NCBI GenBank assembly: GCA_000328365.1
Contig: KB296055.1
Span: 194,185-258,184 of the forward strand
Source of the DNA: Capitella teleta
Taxonomy: Eukaryota > Annelida > Polychaeta > Capitellidae
Direction: 5' to 3'
DNA: 64,000 nt
Shown here: in pieces, positions 12,593-23,813 of the stretch
How the letters are laid out: each line of letters starts with the position of its first letter
Numbering within the stretch: position 1 is the stretch's first letter
Position numbers and translations under genes: made by a program
Notes under the pieces: model-generated
Told to the model about the DNA's origin: nothing
What the model saw: only the letters and a program-made list of their open reading frames with translations
The model's database searches: none

Positions 12593-14300
12593 TTTTCAGG
12601 TGGAACTTCGATATCTGAGCACTCCAGAAAAGAAAAAAACTGCCTATGAAAATTTAGCTGATTTCTTTTTGGCTTCCAATGAAATGGATGATCGCGTGGT
12701 GAGAGTTACATCATGCAATTAAAACCGATAACTATGCTATTATTTCGATTCGACATCCAAATTATTCAATTCTGCAATATTTCAATCAATACAACAGGCC
12801 GATGAACTGCCATTCCTCTTGTCTAGATGCGCGAATTTCACACGACTGAAATCGACACTTAGTGACCTCTGTCTCTTTTCACGTTTGATCAAAACGGAGG
12901 AGGGAAAATTTGACCTCATTAAATATTGGCAAATGGTAGGAAAACAATAAACCAATGTTAAACCTAATTACAGCGCATTTCAGTTGGGTGATTTCAGTGA
13001 GGTTGAGAATGTTTATCTGAATGCATTAGAACACGAAGCTCATGAGAATGTCACTGAGTTACAGAAATCTTTAGCAGAGTTCTTCACAGAACTCGGTCTG
13101 CTGAGTGCCGCAAGGTGTTTACAAAGCTGATCACTGATTCATAGATTAACCTGTATTCGCAGATCAATGTTGGAGCGGCTGCTCGTCAGTCTGGAAGATT
13201 TGCACAAACATGACCACAGTGTCGTCATCCGGGAAGCAGGCTCACAAAAGCGCCGCTATAGGTGTAATCACCCTGACGTCATCGACGTAAGTACCCTAAA
13301 CGAACCAGAAAATGATGTAATCATTCTGTCTCGTAGATAATGCGCCAATTGGGCACTGTGTGTGAGAAACAAGTGGATTTAGGTGGAGCAAAGAAATTAT
13401 ACCAGGAAGCGATTTCCAGGCAGTTGCATCTTAATTCAGCGGCACAAAAGTTGCAGGTTGGGTTTCTATCCCTCTATAACTAGCTGAACAAACCGACCCC
13501 CGGTTTGATGCGTTACTTTGCGGTTCGTGAACCCATTGCATTAATTTCGCATTAAATTTGATGGGTTACATTGGCCCTGCTGCACATTTGAAGTCCTAAT
13601 CAAAGCATATTTTTGACTCAGCTTGCAGAGTGCTTGCTTGGCTATGCTACCACCTTATATCTGTTGGATGACATGAAGGAGTCGAGGAAAGTTCTGAAGA
13701 GAGCAGAAGAACTAGCGGTGAAGGTTCTCGGAGGGAGGCACCACTACGTCTCAGCTATCATCAATCGGGTCAGTGTTCATTTTTTTTTTATGAAATTAAA
13801 TTCATAGATTATTCGGCAGTTGGGGCAAATGTCCTACAAACAAGGTCGTCTGGATGAGTCCCTTGGTTTATTTGTACGTGACCTAAATCTAACAAGGAAT
13901 GAGGTCGGGTCATCTCACCCGAGGTCAGCCGCTGTCCTCAACGACATCGCTTTGGTCTATGACGACAAAAACAGCGATTTTGCGAGAGATCTCTACGAGG
14001 CGTCTCTGGCAATTCTGCTCGAAACATACGGAAACGGCCATCTGGATGTGGCTGTGATCAGGTAAGCGTGCGTGCGGATAGACGGGCGAGCGTTTTGGTG
14101 CGTGCGTTTTATTTTTAATGACACTATCTTTTTCCTTTAGATACAATCTTGGTGCATTCTATTTGGCCACCAATTGTTTCTTGAGGGCCAAGTTCCAGCT
14201 GAATGAAGCTTTGAAGATTTTCGAAACTTTCCTGGGAAGCGACCACGTTGAAACGCTCGAGGCGAAGGCTGCGCTGGCAGAATGCCAGGACATGATCTGA
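6211..14300 (+). CDS. Malectin-FBA-DUF4062-NACHT-TPR receptor-like protein (32 exons, 1,919 aa)
   Basis: Exons: 6211-6499, 6646-6817, 6877-7931, 7981-8142, 8199-8338, 8395-8493, 8634-8939, 8985-9155, 9203-9283, 9336-9459, 9508-9723, 9775-9932, 9982-10095, 10188-10361, 10415-10528, 10585-10713, 10864-11059, 11108-11237, 11291-11460, 11512-11591, 11752-11946, 12001-12125, 12180-12264, 12316-12417, 12600-12698, 12798-12935, 12984-13114, 13163-13286, 13337-13456, 13622-13768, 13808-14061, 14141-14300. All phases agree; total 5,760 nt. Domains: M-G-C-G-S-S start (possible N-myristoylation/palmitoylation) and acidic linker 1-96; three tandem beta-rich repeats of about 90-130 aa (97 to about 430); malectin-like 506-690 (Y-A-L-N-C-C-G, G-I-V-Y-E-S-D, G-T-H-D-G-M-L-Y); FBA domain about 745-890 with the Y-W pair at 872-873 and G-x-Y-G; DUF4062 about 967-1165 (F-V-S-S-T-F-R-D, V-D-L-R-W-G); NACHT from 1169 with Walker A G-E-S-G-G-G-K-S (1231-1238) and Walker B I-I-V-M-D (1317-1321); TPR-like repeats about 1609-1919. 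The C-terminal half resembles TEP1 and nephrocystin-3-like proteins. The lectin-like front and the immune role are inference. A 5' UTR acceptor precedes the ATG. Confidence 0.88.
12495..12592. repeat. (TCAA)n microsatellite in an intron
   Basis: A run of more than twenty ATCA/TCAA units lies between exons 24 and 25 of the NACHT/TPR gene, ending just before the acceptor at 12598-12599. Confidence 0.95.
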
Positions 14301-15672
14301 ATCGACGGCTGATGTTCCGATGTCGCTGGTGTCTGATGCACAATATTTGCATTTGGCGTCAGAAATATTCTACGCACGTCATTTTCTTTCTTCTTTTCTT
14401 TTTCGATTCAACCCAATATCCATTCTTAAAGGGTTATTCGCCTCTGTAGTTAATTGTGTGAAATATTAGAATATTATTTGAAATTCTTATAGTAGTGATA
14501 CTAAGACGATATTTTGATGAATTGCTAATTGACTATACGTGCGTAAAGTTCACCTTTGCTATGTGTACAACCCTGTACATGCCCTAAACCAAACACCAAT
14601 TGAATAATGCAATTGTGTAGGACGTAGGGGTTAGTCAGTACAGGTGTCACAATTAACAGTGGAATACTTTGATGCACAGAGTAATTCGTCAAAAGGAATT
14701 TCAAAATACAAAAACATACGGTTGACCACAGAGGTCACAATGCTGTTAACACATGCATGTATAGGGAGAGGTACTCACTACTCAGGTAAACGAATTGAGC
14801 TTCAGTTTATTGCATGAACGTGTTGCGTACTGTGATGATGCCCTCTGGTGAACATATCTCTGAATTTTGTGTAGCTTCAGTAAAAAAATATATACATATA
14901 GAATACATGTATGTGTGTTTTTTTCTTCTGGTTCGTTGATTGTGTAGGTGATCAAATAGTTGATAAATGATTGTTTGGGGAAGGAAATATTCCAATAAAT
15001 GTTACAGAGTACCATATCATGCATATATGTTTGATAGCTTACGCAACAGTCAAAGTGGTACAATTCCAATCAATTTGATTCAAAGAACTTTTTTCATTTT
15101 TCATTTTTTTTTTTAATCCTTTTTCAAAACTATGTTATTATTATTTTATTATTTCTATTATTATGGTTGTTATAATAATGTATGTCAATGTGAATGGCAC
15201 GAATAAAATTATGATTAGTTCACATCCAAGAAAAAAAAAAAGAAAAAAAAAAAGAGAATTTTGTTTTTAGATTAGAGAGAGAGAATGTGCATTTATCTGG
15301 AATAAAATAGGAGTATAATACATTAGTGAGTAGAAGACCGGGCTTAGGCCCAGAAGAATAATACAAAAATGAAAATGAAAAATGGGGGAGAAAAAAAAAA
15401 CCTACAACATAAAGGTAACTTAATTGAAAAGTAAAATGACTAAGCGCACAGTGAAAATCTTCCTTTCTAATTAAAAAATCTAAGGACATCTGCTATATTT
15501 TATATAGCGTAAATCTCATAAAGCTGTCAATCGACCGTTGCATAATTTTGTACAAAATGGCTCTATATGTACAAAAATGTACGCCTTAAGAAATTTTGCA
15601 TGAATTAAATTTATCCCCTAAAGAAAGAATACTACATGTAATAATTAAAACTATACGTTCATACAAACTTAA
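14301..15672. other. 3' flank and AT-rich intergenic sequence
   Basis: Nothing coding is seen. A-rich tracts lie near 15230-15255, and a GA-rich, A-rich block near 15360-15400. This separates the NACHT/TPR gene from a TTAA-flanked MITE. Confidence 0.5.
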
Positions 15673-16375
15673 AGGGATGGGGAACTAAATTTTAAGTGAT
15701 GTTCTATTGACTCATAGCACCAATTGATAGCATTCCGTGCCAAAAACACCATGCCTGGATGCAAGCGTAAGGAAATAATGCATTCCGAATATCGGGGTTA
15801 GCATTGCGCCTATGGGAGAATGGCTTCCATTGCGAAGTATAGGAGGCAAACGTCAGCTGATGGCTTGGTTTGGCTGATGGCTGATTGGTCCCGTTCCCCT
15901 CGTGAAGCTATCGATTTCAGCCAATCAGAGCAGAGCATCTTCGCCATAAAAGGACATCTTTGTTGTTTACGAAACGAAAGCGCATGCGTGGTGCACTCTG
16001 GCTGACCTTTTTACTGTTTCAGGATGAGAAACATGGTAGGTGTCCTAGAAAATCGCTTGTTAAAATAAGAAAAATAGCGAAAAATATTTTTTTTTCGTGC
16101 CTGACTGGTGGCAAAATGTTTATTCTATCTATTTCCGAAAAGAAAATAAAAAATATCCAGGGGTTTAGTCGCAGGACACGCTGATATGACGAGGCCCATT
16201 GTAAAAGATCGGGAACTCGGTGTTTCATCACAGCTCATGACGTCACGCCAAGTTAGCAATATATCTCCCGCGAAATCGTTAGCGATGATATTCCTTGTGT
16301 GGGCCAGGCATAGGAATCATTTTTGGTGCATCAAATAACGACTCAAAGTCCATTTTTAACCAGTTCTCCCTCCCT
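15673..16375 (+). mobile_element. TTRA-MITE copy 1 (703 bp), piggyBac-like target
   Basis: Flanked by TTAA on both sides (15669-15672 and 16376-16379). The left end reads AGGGATGGGGAACT and the right end, reversed, AGGGAGGGAGAACT. The whole unit is nearly identical to 51709-52415, and its right part matches 42059-42297 in reverse. A TTAA target is the hallmark of piggyBac elements, although the ends start AGGG rather than the usual CCC. No transposase reading frame is present. Confidence 0.82.
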
Positions 16376-16431
16376 TTAACTACATACAAGTACATGAAAT
16401 TCAGCATCATAAATAAATATTTTAAACATAA

Positions 16432-19400
16432 TCACAAATCTTGGCTAAGGACGCTCCTGACTCGACACACAAGAACAAATGCCACCAGAGATAGAATTGA
16501 CATTGCGTAAGAAAGGGAATTCCAGCCGTAATTTGAGAAAATATATGCAATCAGTGGACCTTCTAGGACTGCTCCAAGGCTGCCAAAACCTTGAGAAAAA
16601 AAAACCATACATGCATTAATTTGTATCCAGAATGTACCACTGAATTATACCATTCACAAATCCAGTAACCCCAGCACCAGATTCCCTGCCAAAAGATTCG
16701 CCAATTTCTGTTGGCACAGAGCCAGCTGATCAAGATGTGAATATAATCATTCCATGATGAATCGTATACAGGGATTACATACCAAGTAAAGCGTCGGGAG
16801 CACAGTTAAGGGCCCCACAAAGCGCTAAAATGAAGATTAATCCCAAAGAGGAGAAATGAGAACTTGAGGCGAAGATGAGGAAAGTGAAAACGCTGAATCC
16901 GATCAATGCACACAGAATGCTGAGCGTGCGTTCCTTGAAAAATCTGTTGAGTTGATAAACAGATGAATAGGAGCTATTTGAATTTCATTATCACTTACGG
17001 GATGAGGATTGAACTGGCTGCGACTGTTCCCAGCATTCCACCAATCTCGAAAGCAGTTGATAACCAACCAGCCTCAAGTTGCGAGTATTGTAACTGAGAA
17101 ACATTTGTATGTTTTACATAAAACCAAACATCAAAGTCACACAACCAGAACTTGGACCACATTTGAGCAAAAAAAATTCTTACCATATTGCTTCGATTAA
17201 ACCAGTGGTTTTCAAACTTGTTCACCCTAGGACCCCCTAACTGACTATGTAACATATTGGCGGTCTTAAGATTTAGCTGTGAAGTCTGGAGCAAGGCACC
17301 AGTGAGCCTGAGGAGGGAGGTGTTTGAGGGGGGTGTCCGATGTCCCCCTCGCGAAGAAAATTTCACAGTGTTAAGGTCGAATGAATTTCAGGCAACTTCT
17401 ATAGATTCATATAAAGACACTACAAAGAATCCAAAACAATTTTGGATATGCACAAAACGTTCTATTTTCACAATAATAACATATACTCTTACACATTTGC
17501 AAACAAAGATTACTGAGATGGATGAAGCTGCTTAAAATTTGAGTCCATCACTTTCTCTATTCTGGGTTGCGTGGTGCTCAAAGCCAGTCGCATGCCGTTT
17601 TGAATCTCCAAACGATTCCCGAATTTAGTTTTGACATGGACTAATTAATGTGTAAAACCCGATCTCATACTTATAGGTTGAGGTGAAAGGCATCAGGTAT
17701 CTTAGAGAAGTCTCGCTCATTTCTTTTGATAATGTTCAGATAATGAACACCAGAAAGAAGCCAAATCCTCACATTTAAATTTGCTTTGAGTGCAGAGTCA
17801 TTTTGATGTTCAGAGATTTCATCTTGGATGGCATCCTTCAAATCTTCCACATGAAATAGTGATGAGAACGGGTTCCACACAAAGGAGTGAAGGACTCCTC
17901 TTCCTCATCCATGTCAGGGAACTACCTGGACAGCTTTTTTTCAGCTCGGTCATATGATTGCAAATGTCACTTCTCATGACCTCTGACATTTCCCGGCTGC
18001 AATCATCTAGGACTTCAGCGAGATAACCGAACATGGCCACTTGGACATTTGCTTCACTTTGGCTCACCGTCGCCAAACACAATTCTGAGCACAATTCTGA
18101 CAGTGGTTTCAATGCATGGCTTGATCAAGGCAGACAAAGCTTAATTAAGCGATGGTCCGAGGCCTCTTGCTTGGCAACTTCAAATGCAATGGCAAAAGAG
18201 GCTTCAACAAGTTTTTGTTTGTTTTTTGTTTTTGTTTTTGCTGCTGAATCTTGTCCAGTCTCTGCTTGATGAGCCTCTCTTCTCTCTTTCATTTTCTGGT
18301 TTTTATTATTATTATTATTATTATTTTTTTTTTTTTTTTTTTTTTTTATTATCTTTTTGTTAACAAACATTTTTTGAAACACTTTTTTGAGGGACCCTGC
18401 CACCCCCCTGAGGGCCACGACCCACAGTTTGAAAACCGCTGGGTTAAACGAACATTCCCTAATAACCTTTTTCAAACCAGAAATTGAAAATTAATTAATA
18501 TAGAATTCATGTGCTTGCTTTCTCCCTTTAGCTGTTAAAGCACTATTTTAAACTTATAATACTTGATTTGGAACAGGAAAAGGTGTGGCTCTGGATGCCA
18601 TCAGTGCCAGGCATTGAACCAGAGATACTCATTGAGACTATATTTAATTGAGCTGTCACCCAACTTCTTCCATAGCTACGCAGCCTGTTTAAATGGCAAC
18701 GATTACATAACATTGGGCTTCCCACTACAAGGCAGTTTCAGCGTTTGTGGCGTGCATTCAAAGTGAAACCGACATGCTTTCAGCCTCTGCCTCCGTGCAT
18801 TTAACCGAGACTTTACGTTAACTAGTCCATTGCATTGGGAGAAGAGACAGTGATTTAGGGGTGATGAGGTGCCTATGGTATCAATTAGGAAAATTTGCTC
18901 ATAAAGGATACCAGGATGTCGTTTATTACCCGTATACTGTATTTTCCCCCTGCAGGAATGCGAATGATGGGATAAGTAAGATAATTAAGAGATAAGTAAG
19001 ATAATTAAGGGATAAGTAAGAGATGAAGTCACCTCTGAGACATTAGTTCACATGCACAGGCATCCACACTGAAATCAAAGAATTAGAAAGCACAGCAGAT
19101 CAGGGGTCGCTGGGTGCAAATCACCTCTTTCTCCAGAAATACTGGCAACCACATGTACAGAGCATAACGAACCATCTTCAAACAAAAAACACAGCCCGCT
19201 AACTCTCGTACCCCTCTTGAGAAAGAGAAAATAAATTTAGTAAACGATGATATAATTAAATTTTAATAACTCACGGCCATTTCCACACTGCAGGAGATGA
19301 TGAGTTGTTTTCTTAAGAGAAAATATAATAAATTTACATAATTAAATTATCATTTAGATAAATCAGACCTGGTTTATCTGGTTTAGATGATATCCGTAGC

Positions 19401-20623
19401 ATAAAATATACCATCACTCCCAAGGAAGCCTATGAAGAAAAAATGAAATGGTATTAATCCTGGATTTCTGCTTCAGATGTTGAATTACCACAACAATTGA
19501 TGGAGCTAGGAAAACTCCTCGCCAGCCAAGGTTATCTAGGAGTTGAACCTATAATAGTGAGAAATAGTGAGAAATTGATTATACTCAATATAAATTATAG
19601 AATCCTCGCACAGAAAGCAGACGCCACTTTTGTATCACAAGCATCAATATTGACATTAATGGGTTATTGAAACAAATTAAATATTGGCTGATGAGTTGCT
19701 GGTAACTCAAGAGTGTCGACAGTCTCGCCATTTTACTCACAGACAAAGCGGTTCCAACGCTGCCTCCAACTAAAGCAGACGTCCCTAATAATCCAAGCAT
19801 CTTTGATCTTTTCTGTGAACAGTTAGCAAATGTGCTGCTCAGAAGTTTAGTGCATGAGGGCCAACAAATTCCCTGGAAAAGATACAAGGCACATTAAAAT
19901 CACATTTCATGATTATGACCGTTATGACAATTGTGCCAGAATGTGGTGAAGTATTACAATAACCCTAGTGCCAACTTCCAGAGTTTCCATACAATCTACC
20001 TGAAAATGCCAGATTATGCATTTCTTACAAGAAAGAATCCTTTTTCTAGATTTCAGATTAAAAGGAGAAGATGGAGGGTGGGGGGGGGGGAAATGCTTCT
20101 GCACACTTGAACCACCAACCTGAGCGGCCCCATTCACAACTAACAGACAAACAGCGCAAGAAAGACTGTCGCATCGACCAAAAGCAAACTGAAATAAAAG
20201 AAGAGTTGAATCTAGGTCATGACTGGTTATGAACACATACCATGCTGAAGGAAGAGATGAGAAGAGCGACTGACAAAGTACAGCGAGCAGGGAACTTGTC
20301 AGCCAGGCCCCCAAACAACATCTGAAGAACAAGTATTGAGTTAACTTACAAAGGACAACCCAGCGAGGTCAAAAGTTCACCTGAATAACAGCATATGGTA
20401 GAAGCAGAGCTATGTCTAGCCACGCGAGGCTGGACAAAGGCACCAGCAGATCATCCGCAACACTAATCTTGATCTGAAAGAGAATGAACCCTTTAATTCA
20501 CTCCTAATCCATGAGAGCCTGAATTACCACTCCAATGGGTTTGCGTAAGAGGTATGTGGAGGCATATGCCGTCCATAATGCCACAAATGTGAACAGCTGA
20601 GACCATGATGATGAGGCATCCAT
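16432..20623 (-). CDS. MFS transporter, SLC37/sugar-phosphate exchanger-like (13 exons, 402 aa)
   Basis: Exons from 5' to 3': 20528-20623, 20381-20473, 20241-20321, 20120-20188, 19741-19872, 19489-19548, 19369-19429, 19275-19311, 19125-19215, 16999-17093, 16783-16943, 16651-16725, 16432-16589. Phases agree and the length is 1,209 nt. The start M-D-A-S-S-S-W leads into a first membrane helix ending Y-L-L-R-K-P-I-G, like the R-K-P motif of organophosphate transporters. Loop 2-3 reads G-G-L-A-D-K-F-P-A-R. N-G-A-A-Q-G-I-C-W-P-S-C-T-K matches the glucose-6-phosphate translocase helix (N-G-L-A-Q-G-x-G-W-P-x-C-x-K). The second half has S-T-A-F-E-I-G-G-M-L-G and E-S-G-A-G-V-T-G-F-V-N-G-F-G. About 12 membrane segments are expected; the 402-aa length is slightly below SLC37A4. 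Likely role: antiport of sugar phosphate or another phosphorylated solute across an internal or plasma membrane. Intron 9 has been enlarged by a hAT remnant (17203-18441). Confidence 0.8.
17203..18441 (-). mobile_element. hAT (ZBED5/Charlie-like) transposon remnant, 1,239 bp
   Basis: The ends read CAGTGGTTTTCAAACT (left) and, reversed, CAGCGGTTTTCAAACT (right). The 8-bp flanks are GATTAAAC (17195-17202) and GGTTAAAC (18442-18449), one mismatch. Minus-strand fragments around 18150, 17950 and 17800 resemble the transposase-derived ZBED5/GTF2IRD2 family (for example A-S-F-A-I-A-F-E-V-A-K, then Q-N-D-S-A-L-K-A). Reading frames are broken, so this is a non-functional, internally deleted copy. It lies wholly within an intron of the SLC37-like transporter. 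Confidence 0.82.
18301..18358. repeat. (ATT)n and poly(T) tract inside the hAT remnant
   Basis: About eight ATT units are followed by some 20 T residues. This low-complexity run creates spurious lysine/asparagine-rich reading frames. Confidence 0.9.
18965..19030. repeat. Short tandem repeat in transporter intron
   Basis: Three imperfect copies of a GATAAGTAAGATAATTAAG unit lie in tandem in the intron between exons 9 and 10 of the transporter. Confidence 0.8.
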
Positions 20624-23600
20624 CAGTGCATCAGATGTTGTTCACTGAAATCAAAGGCATGCTAATTACGATAGATGATACAGGTGATTGAAAGGGCCAG
20701 ATCGAGAACCACGGAAATAACCGAGGGCCACACAATAATATGGATGATTTTATTCAGTCTTTTTGCATACTTGCCAAGTCTACCGGATTTCCCAGTAGTC
20801 TACCGAATTCGGGGCCAAAAAGTCATCTACCGGATTTTCGTCAAGTTCTACCGGATATTTTTCAGATGTTGTGATTTTTTTTTAGTACCTCTATAGCTAA
20901 CTTGTATCGATGATGAATATGTATTGTCTTGTATTATTTTGAGTGATAATTGTCTTTTTTTTTTCTTCACAACTCTATAAATAAAAGAATGGGATCATCA
21001 ATTCTTACATTGTTTTATGGTGATTTGATATCAAATTCTATGTACGTTGTTTGCAATGAAGTCCTGGCATCACTTGATTTTGTTCTCTGGATGTTGGCAA
21101 GTATGATTTTGATGTTAGAATATAAGATATATTGCACATAATAATGATATAATTCAATGGGAAGCATGAAATTGTGTGTAGGGATTAGTCTGCAATGCCA
21201 GCAGCAACATCAGGCTCAGTTGAAGACAAGGTCAGTGTAAGAAGATCGTTCAGGTGAGTATCAGTTGGGAACGCAGCCATCTGCCATGACTTGGTGTACA
21301 GCCGGAGAACAGTTGTTCACAACGTAGCTGACATAGTACGTACAGCGAGACCGAGGGGTACACAGACCTCGCCCGATTTATCTGTGCTGTTCACAACGAT
21401 ATGTGCTGCCAAACATTGCTGCGAAAAATACCTGTTCTACAGTTAATCGGGCGAGGTCTGTCACTCTGTGAACCCCAGGCTCATGGCCGATGGCGTCTCG
21501 CTTTAGCTGTTTAGTATGAGACTATCACAGCTTAAACTTTTTGTAATGTTAGTTTTAGATCTTCGTAAGAAGTGAATTCGTGGTTTCTTCTCAGCTATAA
21601 TTATGCTTCAGAGAAAGATAACCCTTCAAACTTGTACTCATGGAGCGAATGGTGAATTTTAAACAGGAAATTGTACCAGAAATGAAGTTTGTACAACACA
21701 GAAGCGAGAGCGATATATGAAGGATGGCTGGATGAAATTTCATCTCCACAAAATCATAACTTTCGAAGGTGCGCTATGATTTTTTGGCGCTATTCCTGAC
21801 AGAACGAAGTTCAAAGACATCTCTGTAAGATATGACATAAGATTTGATTATAATACTAGTACCCACAAACGTATTCCAGTTACTGACCGCTATAGTATAT
21901 AGAAAAGATCTACGCTGGCATGAGTCCCTAATCGGGGACAAAGAACGTGAAGACTCGCTCTTTGTAATGGATTACCACAAGGCTTGAAGGCACACATAGT
22001 ATGATAGTAGTTAATCTAAATGCCATATCTCTAGAAGCACCACTACTTGTGAGCCACCTTTTTCTTCTCCGATTGAGATGTTTAATTTAGCCTTAAGACA
22101 ACTTAAGTGCCTTTAATTTACATAATTATGTGCGTGTGTGCATTCGGTAAACTCACGCATTTAGATGAGATGTATCGGTTTGGAAAATTTGCGGCGCCGT
22201 GTTCTGCGCATGCTCCAACCCGGTTGCCACGGAAACGCACGTTGCAATGTTAATGGAAGATTCCAATGGAAATATGCCACGCACGCACGCACCGCTTTAC
22301 ACTCCCCCACCGTGAATTTCAGCCTTTGGTCAATATTAGCCTACTCCATCATTATATTAATGGATTCGATCTTTGTTTTTCTTCTGATTTTTCGATATAA
22401 TGAAAAAAAGATATAAAGCATAATATTATTAGCAGAACATATTTAGAGATTTAGGGTTAATAAATAACAATAATTACACATTCTCCATTATAACCCCAGC
22501 ACCACGCTGTACGCATTTCACTGATTGCAATGGTTCAGTTTTGCTAGCCGTTTATAATTGTTACAAAATTAAAATCACGCAGTTTTTTAGTTGTGTCCAA
22601 TTTAGACTGAAGGAAACACGCATGGGTGAGTTCTACGCGTAAGAAAGTCGAAACGATTCAGTCACACGATCCACTTGCTGGTCTTACATATGTCATCGAA
22701 CAACGTAAAATAAATTATCACTAACAATGAGCGGCCAATGAAATCACATCTAAATCACAGGTGACACAATTCCTAAATTCAACTCAACAAATGTAATTGC
22801 AATCCCCTTTTATTAACGAAATTAATATTCAGAGTTGTTGGCCTATTTGTACGAGCTTTTACGTTTGAAAAACACGCACCAACAACTACGTACTTGTTTG
22901 ATTCCGGGCGACTCCCAAATGGACCACTTGCATCTGCTGTTATCGTTTGGTAAAAATGTGCATGCTTTGGCGAATAATGAACAATTAGTTTAATTGCTGC
23001 TCCGCTGCCTTCCCACTTTGTAGAGCTTTCTGTCACACAATTTGCACACTCGCCGGTTGTTAATGATGAACCGCACACTCTCCGTCATTGCCTATTATAC
23101 AAATGAATCCCTACTCAAGTTTTGTTTCGAGTGGTTTCGATAACTACAATATAGTGGTATCGCATTAACCACAAGCTGGAAACGTGCAGAGGATCGTGGG
23201 TTGGTTTGATGGGTCCAATAGCCAGGGAAATTACTGTGAAGTCAGAGGGACAGACATTGTCTGTGATCTAGACTATGAAATCTACTTTACTTTTACTTCA
23301 CTTTAATATATTCTACCAACATTAGGGTGTCACTAATGGTAAACCTACTTTGGCCCATTAGTAATCTTACAATGCCTCAATTTGAAAACACAGTTTTCTT
23401 TTTCTTTCAGGGATTAAGAAGATATCAACAAGTGCTTCACAATCAAACTCTTCTGATACAAAAAACAGACAACACACTTGGGTCTTTTAACCATTTGAAA
23501 TAAAGTCAAAGTTCAAAGAAAGTTCAAATAATCAGTTTTCAAACTAATCTGCTACAAGATAAGGCAGTTGTATCTGAGTATCAGAGACACATTTGAATAA

Positions 23601-23650
23601 AATTCAGGTTAGATGAAAGCATCAAAGACACCAATGGAAAGATAGTGTTA
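20624..23650. other. Intergenic region between transporter start and TRPV 3' end
   Basis: No gene is supported. It contains a degenerate tandem motif around 20780-20860 (four copies of a CTACCGGAT-like word), an inverted repeat at 21362-21460, an X-box-like word at 22223-22236, and a minus-strand ORF at 22779-23078 of about 100 codons with no recognisable family. The upstream part must hold the transporter promoter; no TATA box stands out. Confidence 0.45.
21362..21460. repeat. Inverted repeat, 16-bp perfect arms
   Basis: CAGACCTCGCCCGATT (21362-21377) is matched by its reverse complement at 21445-21460. The 67-nt loop and the outer flanks (GGGGTACA left, TGAACCCC right) extend the symmetry imperfectly. 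It could be a small fold-back element or a structured transcript. Confidence 0.7.
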
Positions 23651-23813
23651 TAAATTTATTACACAATAAGATAGAATTAGCGTGGAGAATTTTTTTATGT
23701 GATACTAACACACATCTACTAGATATATAGATGTTAGATTGTAGACAATATACAATAATACACCAATGATAACTGTCCATCAGACGTTTCGCGCATGCAA
23801 TGAATATTGTCCA

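Noticed and set aside
18125-18475. Asn/Lys-rich minus-strand ORF
   Set aside because: Half of it is the (ATT)n/poly(T) run; the rest belongs to the hAT transposase remnant.
20780-20860. Tandem CTACCGGAT words as a regulatory array
   Set aside because: Copies are few and degenerate; most likely decayed repeat sequence.
22779-23078. 100-codon minus-strand ORF as a gene
   Set aside because: Composition is plausible, but there are no splice partners, homology or upstream signals.
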